From assembly GCF_002210165.1 (NCBI RefSeq), contig NZ_AQQP01000006.1, positions 124,001 to 188,000 of the forward strand: a stretch of 64,000 nucleotides of DNA, written 5' to 3'. The notes beneath the pieces are model-generated. The model saw only the letters and a list, made by a program, of their open reading frames with translations. It searched no databases and was not told where the DNA came from. The position numbers and the translations under genes are program-made. Shown here piece after piece: positions 18,421-26,885 of this stretch (position 1 is the stretch's first letter; every line of letters begins with the position of its first letter). This DNA is from Phaeobacter sp. 22II1-1F12B (GTDB lineage Bacteria; Pseudomonadota; Alphaproteobacteria; Rhodobacterales; Rhodobacteraceae).

Positions 18421-19682
18421 GTCCGTTTCGATCTCCAAGGCTGGGATTTAAACCAAGCCGCGATATAGGCCACTGCAATCAATAAGCAAAAGCCGCCTAA
18501 GTTAATCAGCGCGAAGGTGCCGAAATTGCGCCCGATCTGGTCAAGAACGAACCCAAACAGGCGGGCAACCGCCATCGAGGTGACAAAAACGGCAAGGGAT
18601 TGCTGCCCGACCTTGAGCGTCACGGTCAGCAGAACCGACCAGACCCGCGCCGCCGCGCCTTCGCCAACCGCGCGCAGACGGTCACCGCCCTCTCCGGCGA
18701 CGACCCATGCGAGATAGGCAAGCGACAGGAAGTGGACATAGCGCAGAATGGCAAAGTCGGTCTTGTCGCGCAGGTCGAACCCGGTGCTTTCGTTCAGGGC
18801 CTTGATCCCGTCCCAGACGGCCAGCAGATCGGCGCCCAGCCCGGGCGCCAGAGCATTCACCCAGCTATAAACCTTCCACGATCCGATCGGCGCGCTCAGC
18901 ACCAGAAAGGCGGCGGCAGCCCAGACCAGCCCCTTGTTGACCGGCGGTTTCGGCAGCCACCCGCGCATGAACGCAAAACCGGTAAAGAACAAAAGCTGCC
19001 AGCCGAACGGGTTAAAGAACCATTCGCGCGACGACCACGGCTCGGCCGGAAAGTGAATGCTGCCCACGTTGGCCGCGAGCCAGATCGCGATGACACAGGC
19101 GGCCACCGCCCAGAGCGACACCCGCGCAAGCGCCATGATCAACGGCATCATCGCCAGAACGCCCAGGTACATCGGCAGAACGTCGAAATAATTGGGCACG
19201 TAGGTCAGCGTGAAAATCCCGACCAACTGCTCTGCGGGATCGTCAAAGAAGAACCGCAGGTTGAGATCGTCGATATAGGAAAACTCGCTGCCCGAGTAGA
19301 GATCGAGCGCGGCCATCGCCGTGGCGGTAAAGAAAAACAGGCAGATATGCGCCCAGTAGACCTGCCAGCATCGAAACAGCACACGCGCCGTCCCCATCAG
19401 CCATCCCCGGCGCACGAAGGCCCCGCCAAAGGCGATGGCCGAGGCCATACCGGAACAGAAGACGAATATCTCGGTCGCATCGGAAAATCCGAAACGGGCT
19501 GGAATCCAGTTGGCCCAGGCATTACCGGGAATATGGGCGACAAGGATGATGAACATCGCGATGCCCCGGTAGAAATCGAGCCGAATATCGCGAGTCGTCG
19601 AAACCGCCGCCGGTGTTTTCGTGGCGCTACGGGGCGCAGAGAAATCGGTACTGGGCGAAACTGTCGCCATATGGTTATTCAT
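18417..19682 (-). CDS. opgC: OpgC-family glucan acyltransferase (inner membrane)
   Basis: A 421-residue protein with about ten helices and the OpgC/acyltransferase-3 opening RDIRLDFYRGIAMFIILVAH (His about 50), followed by FSDATEIFVFCSGM. In Rhodobacter sphaeroides OpgC adds succinyl groups to periplasmic glucans, and the same role is likely here from its place ahead of opgG and opgH. ATG codons at 19682 and 19670 are both possible. It begins 9 bases after the TPR gene stop, so it is probably cotranscribed with it. Confidence 0.92.
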   Translation of the reverse strand: MNNHMATVSPSTDFSAPRSATKTPAAVSTTRDIRLDFYRGIAMFIILVAHIPGNAWANWIPARFGFSDATEIFVFCSGMASAIAFGGAFVRRGWLMGTARVLFRCWQVYWAHICLFFFTATAMAALDLYSGSEFSYIDDLNLRFFFDDPAEQLVGIFTLTYVPNYFDVLPMYLGVLAMMPLIMALARVSLWAVAACVIAIWLAANVGSIHFPAEPWSSREWFFNPFGWQLLFFTGFAFMRGWLPKPPVNKGLVWAAAAFLVLSAPIGSWKVYSWVNALAPGLGADLLAVWDGIKALNESTGFDLRDKTDFAILRYVHFLSLAYLAWVVAGEGGDRLRAVGEGAAARVWSVLLTVTLKVGQQSLAVFVTSMAVARLFGFVLDQIGRNFGTFALINLGGFCLLIAVAYIAAWFKSQPWRSKRT

Positions 19683-19691
19683 CCTCGAAAA

Positions 19692-21062
19692 TCATTGTGC
19701 AGGCATCGTTCGGGCACCTGAACCACCGCGTGCCGCCGCGATCAGGTCGCGTCGGCTGGCAGTATAGGCGTCTTCGGAACCGGCACGCCGAATCTGCCGC
19801 TGACACAGCAGACGCTCGACCGCGTCGATATATCCCGCGCGTAATCCTGCGTCGATAGTAATTCGTTCAAAAACATCACGTTGCGCGTGACTTCCGCCGG
19901 CAAGCTGCAACGTGTCGCGGGCGCGTTCCATATGCGCAAAGGCAACTTCGAAACGGGCCTCGGAAAACGCGGCCAGCCCCGCTGCCGCATCAAATCCCGG
20001 CGCCGACATCCGGGCTGCTATCTCTCCTTCTCCAAGCTTGGCGTCTCGGGCGATCCGGGCCAGCATCGCCGCGCTGTCTCCGGCCTCACCACCGCGCATC
20101 AGTGCCATGAGATAGTGCAGATCAGCGAAAATCAAACAGCCGTCCTGCGTGCGCTTTGCGCTGATCTCGGCCATCTCTTCCCAGCGGTCGCCGACATCGA
20201 CACCCTCAAGTTCCAGCCGCATCAGCAGCGACGCGCCGTTGGAAATATCGCGGTAGTCGTCGGTTTTGTCGGCGCGGATCTGTTCGTCGTAAAGCGCCAG
20301 AACCTGGTCGATGTCGCCCTGATCCAGATGCATCAGCGCCTTGTGCCACCAGACGTGATAGCGGAAATTATTGCAATGCGCCCAGGCCGCCTCGCGCCCT
20401 TCCAGCCATTTCAACCCGGATTGCGACCGCCCAGTCATGTCATAGACATGCGCCACCGCGTGCAACCCCCAGGCGTCGTTCGGCGCGGTCCAGAGCGCCT
20501 GCCGACCGGCAATTTCCGCCTGCTCATAAGCGCCGGTTTCCTCAAGCGTGAAGGCATGGCATCCCAGCAGATACCCCCGCGCCGCATGATCCGCGCCATA
20601 AGCGGGCAGTACCCTTTCGACTGAGGCACGCATCCCCGACGCATCGCCCAGTGTAAAACGGATCGCGTGGCTCAGCTTCATGGCCAGCGCATCCTCGGGC
20701 GTAGCCGCAAGAACGGTTTCCATCGCGTCGACCGCGCCACTTGGGCTGCTATCGAGCCAGCGTTCGAGTGCCGTGATGTAAAGCCTTTCCCGCTCTGAAA
20801 CGGAAACCGCCGCCGCCCCCTTTCGCGCCTCTGCCAGCGCCTCACGCGCCGTTGCCGTCAGTTCCGCCCGTGCCAGCAGCAGAAAGAACATGCCCTTGAC
20901 CGCATGGCCCAGCGCGAAATGCGGTTCGGCCTCCAGCACCTTGGCTAGATCGCCGGGAGTCGAGGCCGCATGTGCCAGAAACCCAAGCTGGGTCGCGTTC
21001 CACGCCGAAAGACCCTCGACAGTTGCAAGGGTGACCGGCAGGCCAAAAACATCATCTTTCAT
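19692..21062 (-). CDS. Tetratricopeptide repeat protein, TTC38 family
   Basis: A 456-residue soluble helical-repeat protein. The block HVWWHKALMHLDQGD, preceded by HAVAHVYDMTGR, is typical of the TTC38-like family found in bacteria and animals. The function of that family is not established. The start is taken at ATG 21062 with AGGGAAG upstream; the 43-codon extension to 21191 has no family match. It lies 9 bases ahead of opgC and is probably first in that operon, although a role in glucan synthesis would be inference only. A shorter relative occurs at 37400-37801. Confidence 0.85.
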   Translation of the reverse strand: MKDDVFGLPVTLATVEGLSAWNATQLGFLAHAASTPGDLAKVLEAEPHFALGHAVKGMFFLLLARAELTATAREALAEARKGAAAVSVSERERLYITALERWLDSSPSGAVDAMETVLAATPEDALAMKLSHAIRFTLGDASGMRASVERVLPAYGADHAARGYLLGCHAFTLEETGAYEQAEIAGRQALWTAPNDAWGLHAVAHVYDMTGRSQSGLKWLEGREAAWAHCNNFRYHVWWHKALMHLDQGDIDQVLALYDEQIRADKTDDYRDISNGASLLMRLELEGVDVGDRWEEMAEISAKRTQDGCLIFADLHYLMALMRGGEAGDSAAMLARIARDAKLGEGEIAARMSAPGFDAAAGLAAFSEARFEVAFAHMERARDTLQLAGGSHAQRDVFERITIDAGLRAGYIDAVERLLCQRQIRRAGSEDAYTASRRDLIAAARGGSGARTMPAQ

Positions 21063-21279
21063 CGAACGCTTCCCTGTCACTTTTGTGGCTCCTCCAAGGG
21101 CGTAACAAAGGTAGGGAATTTGAAATAAGATTATCCACGCTGCTCTCGCATTGGTGAAGCGCCGTGTGAAGCCACGTGTTAATTGTTGCAATAATTTCGC
21201 CTATGAGCCGGTTTCACAGGCATAATTCCGCGCGGATTCCAAAATGATAGCGCCACCGGCGCATGTCGAGGCGGATGCG

Positions 21280-22893
21280 TCAGATGCGCCCGTCGTAGGC
21301 CCCGCGCGGGATCTCGGCGGCGATCACCGTGAACCGGGGCGCGGCAATCGCATCCTTTAGCGCCGCGCGCAATTCGCCCCGCGATGACACAGTTACGCCC
21401 TCGCCGCCAAAGGCCCGTCCGATGGCGGCAAAATCGGATCGGGCGAAATCGACCCCCCGGTTGGTCATCTGCCGTTCGCGCTGCTTTTTTTCGATCAGCG
21501 CCAGTGAGGCGTCGACAAACACGACAAAGATCACCGGCAGGTCAAGCTCTGCCGCCGTGGCCAGTTCACCCGCCACCATCAGGAAACCCGCATCCCCGGA
21601 AAAGGACACCACTGGCCTCTCCGGCGCCGCAAGTTTCAGCCCCATCGCCAGCGGTACGGCGCAACCCATCGTGCAAAGCCCCGAGGACTGAACCAGCCCG
21701 CGCGCCTCGGAACAGCGCCACATCTGCGACAGCAGGATCCGGTGCGCCCCGCTATCCGCCGTGGCAAGCGTGTTCTCGGGCAGAACCTCGCGACATTCCG
21801 CGATCACCGCCCCCGGCCCCCATGTCTCATCCACCGGGAAAGCCTTTTCCAGCGCCGTACGCACTGCCGCCGGTTCGCCATCAGGCCATACGTCCCGCCC
21901 CGGTCCCTCAGGCATCAGCGCGGTCAGAGTCGCCGCCGGATCGGCCACAAAACTCAGGCCCGCGTGGTGCATGTAATGGTCGTTCTGGACCGGCGCGATA
22001 TCGATCACCCTCTGCCGCGATGGGTCCCACGCGTGTCGCCAGCCGGGTCGCATTTCAATCGGGTCATAGCCGATGGCCAGCACCAGATCCGCCTGTTCGA
22101 CCAAGGGCAGCAGGTGGCCATCTGCCAGCGGCGACAACCCCGCACCGCCAAGGCACAGCGGATGATCTTCGGGCACCACCCCCTTGGCCTTGTAGCTGGT
22201 GACAAAGGGGATGCCATACCCCTTGAGAAACGCGCTTAGCGCCGCGCCCTGATCCAGCATGTCGAGCCCGACCACCGCAATCGGACGCTCGGCCCCGGTA
22301 AGCCACTCCCTTGCCCGCGCCAGATCCGCCCCGACCGGAGCAACCGCGCTTGCCGGCGCGCGCCTCGGCTGGGCCAGGTCCGGCACCATCTGGTCGGCGA
22401 CTCCGATAGGCACATCCACATGCACCGGGCCGGGACGCGGATCGGTCGCAACGCAAACGGCGCGATCCGCAACGATCCCCGCCGCCTCAGCGCTCAGCCG
22501 GAAACTCGCCTTGGTGATCGGCGCGAAAACCGCGCCGTGATCCAGAACCTGATGGGTATATTGCTGAGCTTCGGCCTCATCGACACAGCCGGTCAGCACG
22601 ATCAGCGGCACCCGGTCCTGATGGGCATTGGCCACCACGTTGACCCCGTTCATCGCCCCCGGCCCCAGCGTCGCGACCAGAATGCCCGGCGCTCCGTCCC
22701 GATGATAGACGCCCTCGGCCATGAACCCGGCGGCGTTTTCATGCTTGGCCAGCACAAAACGTATCCCCGCCTTTTCAAGCGCATCCACAAGGGTCAGCAC
22801 TTCGCCCCCCGGCATACCAAAGGCGTGACGGCATCCGGCCTCGTAAAGACGTCGGGCAAGAATGTCGGCTGCGCGGATCGGGGCGTCGGACAT
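21280..22893 (-). CDS. Thiamine diphosphate-dependent enzyme, acetolactate synthase-like
   Basis: A 537-residue three-domain ThDP enzyme of the AHAS/pyruvate oxidase superfamily. The N-terminal domain has GMPGGEVL and the catalytic Glu in KHENAAGFMAEG (about residue 51). The middle domain contains AVVGLDMLD. The C-terminal cofactor site begins SFSGDAGFLM and continues to VFVDASLALIEKKQ, where Asp occupies the usual Asn metal position, as in several decarboxylases. GGAGG six bases before ATG 22893 fixes the start. It lacks the context of ilvBN (no small subunit), so it is more likely a 2-oxoacid decarboxylase or similar. The substrate is not known. It lies downstream of the DUF302 and carboxylase genes on the same strand. 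Confidence 0.85.
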   Translation of the reverse strand: MSDAPIRAADILARRLYEAGCRHAFGMPGGEVLTLVDALEKAGIRFVLAKHENAAGFMAEGVYHRDGAPGILVATLGPGAMNGVNVVANAHQDRVPLIVLTGCVDEAEAQQYTHQVLDHGAVFAPITKASFRLSAEAAGIVADRAVCVATDPRPGPVHVDVPIGVADQMVPDLAQPRRAPASAVAPVGADLARAREWLTGAERPIAVVGLDMLDQGAALSAFLKGYGIPFVTSYKAKGVVPEDHPLCLGGAGLSPLADGHLLPLVEQADLVLAIGYDPIEMRPGWRHAWDPSRQRVIDIAPVQNDHYMHHAGLSFVADPAATLTALMPEGPGRDVWPDGEPAAVRTALEKAFPVDETWGPGAVIAECREVLPENTLATADSGAHRILLSQMWRCSEARGLVQSSGLCTMGCAVPLAMGLKLAAPERPVVSFSGDAGFLMVAGELATAAELDLPVIFVVFVDASLALIEKKQRERQMTNRGVDFARSDFAAIGRAFGGEGVTVSSRGELRAALKDAIAAPRFTVIAAEIPRGAYDGRI

Positions 22894-22970
22894 GGGAACC
22901 TCCAAAAGCTCTGCTTCCTGCAAAGCCCGGTCACGCGCGCCGCGCAAGCCCCCAATTGCATTCATGAAAC

Positions 22971-23444
22971 CTAGTTCACCGCCTCGTCAGCGATTGCGGC
23001 GAATTTCTCATCCAGACCTTCGGACAGTTTGACCAGTTCCTCGCCGCCCTCGTCGAGATATGGCCCAAAGACAAAGCTCGGCTTCTTGTAGGACAGCATC
23101 GCCGTCCCGTCCGCCTGTTCGGTCACGTAGAACCGGATCGGCGCCTCGATCATCGCCGCCTCGGACAGGCGCAGGATTGTCACCGCGAAATCGTTGTTGA
23201 AAACACCGATCACCCGGTTGCCGGGTATCGTGATACCCCGGCTGGCCGCCATATCGGTCGGCCCCGCTTCGGTCACCACGCCCATGCCATTGGCCTTGGT
23301 CGCGTCCTTCACCGCCAGAACCAGCTCATCAAAGGGCTTTTGCGTGGCAAACACAGCCCAGCCTTCTCGCTCGGCCACTTCCGAAGAGGCAGGACCGGCG
23401 GCAAGCGCAAGTATCATGAAGAACGGCAGGAGAAAGGAACGCAT
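22971..23444 (-). CDS. DUF302 domain protein, exported
   Basis: A 157-residue protein with a signal peptide (LLPFFMILALAAGPASSE) and a DUF302 domain. The recognisable parts are KPFDELVLAVKDATKANGMGVV and the fold-specific VIGVFNNDFAVTILR. DUF302 proteins are periplasmic or cytoplasmic and of unknown biochemical role. They often accompany sulfur or metal genes. Here it lies 89 bases after the single-chain carboxylase and 77 bases before the ThDP enzyme on the same strand. Confidence 0.85.
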   Translation of the reverse strand: MRSFLLPFFMILALAAGPASSEVAEREGWAVFATQKPFDELVLAVKDATKANGMGVVTEAGPTDMAASRGITIPGNRVIGVFNNDFAVTILRLSEAAMIEAPIRFYVTEQADGTAMLSYKKPSFVFGPYLDEGGEELVKLSEGLDEKFAAIADEAVN

Positions 23445-23533
23445 ATCGAAAATCTCTGGCAGCTATGGATATCAGCATGCCTGCCCCCGGCCCGCCCCGG
23501 CAAGGAACCTCTTCGTGATCGGCGTTGCCCCGC

Positions 23534-26500
23534 CTAAAGCGCCGCGTTCAACCCCTTTACGATCCAGCTGCGCGTATCAACCGGATCGATCACCGCATCG
23601 ATCTCCTGCAGGGCGGCGATGTTCAACGCGCGGCCTTTTTCATAGGATTCCGCGACCAGCCGGTCGAAAAGGGCCTTGCGCGCCGTTTCATCCGGCTCGG
23701 CGTCCAATTCGCGCTTGAACCCAAGCGTCACCGCCCCTTCAAGCCCCATCGGCCCGAATTCCCCCGTCGGCCACGAGATGTTGAAATCGGGCGTCTCGAA
23801 ACTGCCGCCCGCCATCGCCTGCGCCCCAATGCCATAGCCTTTGCGCAGGCAGACAAAGAAGAGCGGCGCGGTCAGTTCGGCCCCCGCGCTTAGGAAATCG
23901 CAGGCCGCCTGAACGCCGCCCTGCGCCTCGCTCTCCGGCCCCACCATGAACCCCGGCGTGTCGCAAAGCGAAACCACCGGCAGTCGGAACCCGGCGCAGA
24001 GCCGCAGGAACCGCGCCGCCTTGGCCGAGGCCGGCGCATCCAGCGCCCCGCCCAGATGATGCGGGTTATTCGCGATCAGTCCCAGCGCGCGCCCCTCAAT
24101 ACGGACAAGCCCCGTGATCATGCCGGGCGCATGGGCGCGACCCAGCTCCAGAAAACTGTCCCGGTCGACCAGCCCGTCGATCACCGCGCGCACGTCATAT
24201 GCGCGCAGCCGGTTCTCGGGAATGACATGGCGCAGCTCACGCGCATCCGCCGCCTCCCAATCCGCGACCGGTCCCTGAAAATAGGACATCGCCCGCCGCG
24301 CCGCCTCGGTCGCCTCGGCCTCATCCTCAACCAAGATATCGACCAGCCCGATCTCGGCCTGCATCGGCGCGGGCCCGATCTCTTTCGGGTCAAAGCTGCC
24401 CAGACCGCCCGCCTCGATCATCGCCGGTCCACCCAGACCGATCCATGAGTTGCGCGTGGCGATGCGAATATCCCCCGCGCCAAAGATCGCCGCGTTACCG
24501 GCAAAACAATAACCTGAATTGACGGCGATTTTCGGCCCGCGCCCCTTAAGCCTCGCAAAGACATGAAAGGTCGTCACGTCCAGCGCACAGCGCATGATAT
24601 CGGCGAAATCGACGTCTCCCGGTCGCCCGCCGCCGCCTTCGGTGTAAAAGATCACCGGCAGCTTGCGCCGTTCGGCTATCTCGAACAGACGGTCGGTCTT
24701 CATATGGCCCCGCATGCCCTGCGTGCCCGCCATCACCGTACCGTCATAGGCAAGGATCGCGACCTGCGCCGCCCCGACCGGCACCAGCCCCGCATTGACC
24801 TCGCCCAGCCCGGTGACAATCCCGTCCGCAGGGGATTTTTCCCGCAGCTCTTCGGCCGAGCGTCGCCGCAACTGCCCCGCCACGACAAGCTGGCCGTATT
24901 CGTGGAACGTCCCGCCCCGGCACAGGTCTTCGACGTTTTCCCGCGCTGTCCGCTGGCCGCGCGCGCGCCGCCGCGCGACCGCCTCTGGGCGGTTCTCATC
25001 CAGCGTCAAAGCAAGGCGGTCGTTCAGCGCCGCCAGATCGGGACGGATCGCGTCGAGGTCCTGGGTCTCGGCCACGCTGGCATCAGTGACTTCCTCGGCC
25101 CGTGGCTCATAGCTCACAAGCGCGGCCCCGTCCGCCACCAGATCGCCCGGTGCCACCAACAGGTCGAGCACGCGCCCCGGCCCATGGGCGCTGACCACAT
25201 GCTGCATCTTCATCGCTTCGAGAATGACAAGTTCCTGTCCCGCCACGAAATCCTCATCCGGCGCAACCCGGACCGAATGCACCACCCCCTGCATCGGGGC
25301 CTTAAGCGAGGACACCCCCTCGGGCAGCACCGGTGCCGCGACCGGCTCATCGGTCTGAGCCTCTTTCGCAATCAGTTCATCGTCCTGCGCCAGTTCCGTC
25401 ACCAGACCGCGATCCACCGACCCAACATCCACCGACCAATCCGCCAGTTCCTCTCGCGCCAGCAGGGCCTCAAGATACGGCAGGGTCGTCCCCGCCCCCT
25501 CAACCCGGAACTCCGACAGCACCCGACCCGCCCGGGTCAGCAGCGGCCCCAGCTCGCCCGAGCGTTCATGCACCACCACCTTGGCCAGCAGGGAATCGAA
25601 CATCGGGCTGATCGCGTAACCGGGATAGCCATAGGTATCGACCCGCACGCCCGGCCCGCTTGGCGGCGAAAACACGTCAAGCCGCCCATGTCCCGGGCGC
25701 ACCGACCCATCCAGACCGATCACCTCGCAATTGACCCGCGCCTGCAAGGCCATGCCACGCGGCAGCCGTGGACCGTCGGCCAGCCCGACATCGGCAAGGC
25801 TGGACCCATCCGCGATCTGCAATTGCAGCGCCACCAGATCGAGCCCCGTGATCTCCTCGGTCACAGTGTGCTCTACCTGAATGCGTGGATTGACCTCGAT
25901 GAAGTGGAACTCGTCGCGCTCCGTCTCGACAAGGAACTCCACCGTGCCGATCCCGCGATAGCGCACGGCCTCTCCGATGGCGACGGCCGCATCCAGCAGC
26001 GCCGCCCGCAGGTCCTCGTCCAAAGCCGGTGCCGGGGCAATTTCGACCAGCTTCTGATGCCGCCGCTGCAGGGTACAGTCACGCTCCCACAGATGGGTCA
26101 CGTCGCGCCCGTCGCCAATGATCTGCACCTCGATATGGCGCACCGGATGCAGGTAGCGCTCGCCGTAAATCCCGTCCGCCCCAAAGGCCGCCTCCGCCTC
26201 GGCCCGCGCCTGCGCCAGCGCGGCTTCTACTTGGGAGACATCGCGCACCACGCGCATGCCGCGCCCGCCACCGCCGCTCACCGCTTTCAGCACCACCGGC
26301 GCTCCGCCCTGTGCCAGCAGGAAGTCCCGCGCGTCTTCCACGCTCTCCAGCACGCCAGAGCCTTCGATGACACCGACCCCTGCCGCCTTTGCCAGCTCCC
26401 GCGCCGCCACCTTGTCACCCAGCCGCGCCAGCACCTCCGGCTCCGGCCCGACAAAGATCAGCCCCGCACTGCGGCAGGCCCCGGCAAACTCAGCGCTCTC

Positions 26501-26755
26501 GCTTAACAGCCCATAGCCCGGATGCACCGCATCGCAGCCCTCATCCCGCGCCACCGCGACCAGCGCCTCGATGTCGAGATACCCCGCCACCCCGCGCCCC
26601 GGCAGTTCAACCGCCAGATCCGCATGGCGCAGGTGCAGCGACTCCGCATCGTCGGCAGTGTAAACCGCCACCGTCCTGATCCCCATCGCTGCCGCCGTCC
26701 GTGCCACCCGAATGGCAATCTCTCCCCGGTTCGCGATCAAAAGCGTCGGAATCAT
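23534..26755 (-). CDS. Single-chain biotin-dependent acyl-CoA carboxylase (BC-BCCP-CT)
   Basis: A 1073-residue carboxylase with all three activities in one chain. Biotin carboxylase occupies about residues 1-450 (IANRGEIAIRVART at the N-terminus, ATP-grasp SGGGGRGM 160-167, IEVNPRIQVEHTVTE). The biotinyl domain spans about 480-550 with the acceptor Lys in EAMKM (about 516). The carboxyltransferase fills about 570-1073 (GDVDFADI, then LCDTPGFMVGPE and RKGYGIGAQAM). Most bacteria split these into AccC/AccB/AccD or PccA/PccB. The layout resembles the homohexameric long-chain acyl-CoA carboxylases described from mycobacteria and Rhodopseudomonas. Start: ATG 26755 with GGGAG upstream; the extension to 27010 overlaps selD. 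The acyl-CoA substrate cannot be read from the sequence. Confidence 0.93.
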   Translation of the reverse strand: MIPTLLIANRGEIAIRVARTAAAMGIRTVAVYTADDAESLHLRHADLAVELPGRGVAGYLDIEALVAVARDEGCDAVHPGYGLLSESAEFAGACRSAGLIFVGPEPEVLARLGDKVAARELAKAAGVGVIEGSGVLESVEDARDFLLAQGGAPVVLKAVSGGGGRGMRVVRDVSQVEAALAQARAEAEAAFGADGIYGERYLHPVRHIEVQIIGDGRDVTHLWERDCTLQRRHQKLVEIAPAPALDEDLRAALLDAAVAIGEAVRYRGIGTVEFLVETERDEFHFIEVNPRIQVEHTVTEEITGLDLVALQLQIADGSSLADVGLADGPRLPRGMALQARVNCEVIGLDGSVRPGHGRLDVFSPPSGPGVRVDTYGYPGYAISPMFDSLLAKVVVHERSGELGPLLTRAGRVLSEFRVEGAGTTLPYLEALLAREELADWSVDVGSVDRGLVTELAQDDELIAKEAQTDEPVAAPVLPEGVSSLKAPMQGVVHSVRVAPDEDFVAGQELVILEAMKMQHVVSAHGPGRVLDLLVAPGDLVADGAALVSYEPRAEEVTDASVAETQDLDAIRPDLAALNDRLALTLDENRPEAVARRRARGQRTARENVEDLCRGGTFHEYGQLVVAGQLRRRSAEELREKSPADGIVTGLGEVNAGLVPVGAAQVAILAYDGTVMAGTQGMRGHMKTDRLFEIAERRKLPVIFYTEGGGGRPGDVDFADIMRCALDVTTFHVFARLKGRGPKIAVNSGYCFAGNAAIFGAGDIRIATRNSWIGLGGPAMIEAGGLGSFDPKEIGPAPMQAEIGLVDILVEDEAEATEAARRAMSYFQGPVADWEAADARELRHVIPENRLRAYDVRAVIDGLVDRDSFLELGRAHAPGMITGLVRIEGRALGLIANNPHHLGGALDAPASAKAARFLRLCAGFRLPVVSLCDTPGFMVGPESEAQGGVQAACDFLSAGAELTAPLFFVCLRKGYGIGAQAMAGGSFETPDFNISWPTGEFGPMGLEGAVTLGFKRELDAEPDETARKALFDRLVAESYEKGRALNIAALQEIDAVIDPVDTRSWIVKGLNAAL

Positions 26756-26885
26756 CGTGACTTTCTCCCTTCCTCCCGGCCCTTTGGCCGGCCACCCCGG
26801 CGACGTTAACCTTAACGTCACCCATGAGGCCAGCGCGATTTCCAAGCCGCTTGCAAGGCCCGCCAAACCGGCCAATAAGCAAGGG

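Noticed and set aside
24563-26506. 647-codon open frame on the plus strand
   Set aside because: Antisense of the biotin carboxylase gene, whose protein matches a known family along its whole length. The antisense product has low-complexity His/Arg composition.
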